Source: JAZKBN01 sp040388605
GTDB lineage: Bacteria; Bacteroidota; Bacteroidia; Cytophagales; Flexibacteraceae
Reading direction: 5' to 3'
Assembly: GCA_040388605.1 (NCBI GenBank)
Contig: JAZKBN010000079.1
Span: 1 to 20,848, forward strand
Length of the DNA stretch: 20,848 nucleotides
Shown: positions 20,050 to 20,848 of the stretch, piece after piece
How the letters are laid out: each line of letters starts with the position of its first letter
Position numbering within the stretch: the stretch's first letter is position 1
Position numbers and translations under genes: made by a program
The notes under the pieces: generated by a model
The model's input: the letters and a program-made list of their open reading frames with translations, nothing else
Database searches by the model: none
Told to the model about the DNA's origin: nothing

Positions 20050-20848
20050 ATGCTGAATACCGAAACCATACGCCCCGCCATGTCTGCCGAAGCAGAGCGC
20101 AACGATCAAAGCCTGAAAAACCTTTGTATTGAGCTGAACGCAAAGCTTGAAAAAGTGCGTCTCGGCGGCGGAAAAAAGAAAGCCGATGCCCAGCGCGCCA
20201 AAGGCAAAATGACTGCCCGCGAACGCGTTCTTGCCCTCTGTGATCCTGATACCGATTTCATTGAAGTGGCAGCTTTCGCCGGCGAAGGTATGTATGAAGA
20301 TGAAGGCGGTTGCCCCTCAGGCGGCGTGGTAACAGGCCTCGGGCGCATCTGCGGCAGGCTTTGTATGATTGTGGCCAACGATGCCACTGTAAAAGCCGGT
20401 GCATGGTTCCCTATTACGGCCAAGAAAAACCTGCGAGCGCAGGAAATAGCCATGGAAAACCGCGTGCCCATTATCTACCTTGTAGACAGCGCCGGCGTTT
20501 ACCTCCCTATGCAGGCCGAGGTTTTCCCCGACAAAGAGCATTTCGGACGCATTTTCCGGAACAATGCCATGATGTCTTCAATGGGCATTTTGCAGATTGC
20601 CGCCATTATGGGCAGCTGCGTGGCAGGTGGCGCTTATTTACCCATTATGTCAGACGAAGCGCTGATTGTTGAAGGCACCGGTTCCGTTTTCCTGGCGGGC
20701 TCGTACCTTGTAAAATCGGCTATAGGAGAAGATATAGATAACGAGGCGCTCGGTGGTGCCGAAACGCATTGTGAAATATCGGGGGTAACAGATTACAAAA
20801 TGCCCGATGATAAAACCTGCCTCGAAACCATACGCAATATCATCAGCA
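20050..20848 (+). CDS. Acyl-CoA carboxylase beta (carboxyltransferase) subunit, methylcrotonyl-CoA type, cut by window end
   Basis: The first 266 codons of a gene that continues past the window; the family is about 530-550 residues. The frame from ATG 20050 reads MLNTETIRPAMSAEAERN, then GKMTARERVLALCDP, GMYEDEGGCPSGGVVTGLG, IIYLVDSAGVYLPMQAEVFPDKEHFGRIF and MGSCVAGGAYLPIMSDEALI. The DSAG and VAGGAY glycines line the acyl-CoA oxyanion hole of the crotonase-fold N-domain. PDKEHFGRIF and FLAGSYLVK, GGAETHCEISGVTDY point to the methylcrotonyl-CoA carboxylase branch (leucine breakdown) rather than propionyl-CoA carboxylase, though Bacteroidota homologues may use other acyl-CoAs. The enzyme would need a biotin-carrying alpha subunit, probably outside the window. 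It is divergent from the thiolase gene. Confidence 0.9.
   Translation, partial: MLNTETIRPAMSAEAERNDQSLKNLCIELNAKLEKVRLGGGKKKADAQRAKGKMTARERVLALCDPDTDFIEVAAFAGEGMYEDEGGCPSGGVVTGLGRICGRLCMIVANDATVKAGAWFPITAKKNLRAQEIAMENRVPIIYLVDSAGVYLPMQAEVFPDKEHFGRIFRNNAMMSSMGILQIAAIMGSCVAGGAYLPIMSDEALIVEGTGSVFLAGSYLVKSAIGEDIDNEALGGAETHCEISGVTDYKMPDDKTCLETIRNIIS

Overview
The window looks like a piece of a draft Bacteroidota genome, probably an environmental or metagenome-assembled one, because a 10-N scaffold gap cuts one gene. The taxonomic evidence is three proteins with type IX secretion (T9SS) type A C-terminal sorting domains, an OstA-like outer-membrane assembly protein, one good Bacteroidota promoter (TTTG, 19 nt, TAnnTTTG) and weak Shine-Dalgarno sequences. 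All names come from reading translated sequence and recalled family motifs; no database search was run.

Layout. At 1-458 (minus) is the start of an M1-type aminopeptidase lipoprotein, divergent from an Nfu-type iron-sulfur scaffold gene (554-1138). Two unrecognised secreted or lipoprotein genes follow (1465-2375, interrupted by the gap, and 2732-3562), then an OstA/LptA-family gene (3670-5382) and a tiny protein that is little more than a T9SS sorting domain (5526-5900). A two-component pair comes next: a soluble multi-PAS histidine kinase (6283-8925) and a CheY-like receiver (8929-9339), closed by a hairpin with a perfect 20-bp stem. Phosphatidylserine decarboxylase (10017-10679) follows and ends in an intrinsic terminator.

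The most distinctive element lies directly behind that terminator. Positions 10782-11423 (642 nt) read as a complete group II intron RNA of the IIC type, with a GTGCG 5' end, conserved domain I blocks, a perfect 9-bp domain IV stem, domain V and a domain VI stem, but no reverse transcriptase/maturase gene. Only a 16-codon ORF remains in domain IV where the maturase would normally begin. It is probably an ORF-less intron that depends on a maturase supplied in trans, or is inactive.

After the intron come two large T9SS cargo genes in tandem (11622-14261 and 14454-17276). Both combine C-type lectin domains, Ig-like domains and arrays of a cysteine-containing 51-residue module, seven copies in the first and four in the second. 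The first lectin domain carries QPD (the galactose-type sugar motif in known lectins) and the other two carry EPN (the mannose-type motif), so the pair may be surface adhesins with different sugar preferences. Nearly every module has the tripeptide that Bacteroidota use as an O-glycosylation signal, and a GT14-like glycosyltransferase lies just downstream on the minus strand (17342-18235).

The window ends with CoA-thioester metabolism: a 3-oxoadipyl-CoA-type thiolase (18442-19644, minus) divergent from an acyl-CoA carboxylase carboxyltransferase gene of the methylcrotonyl-CoA type (20050 to the window end).
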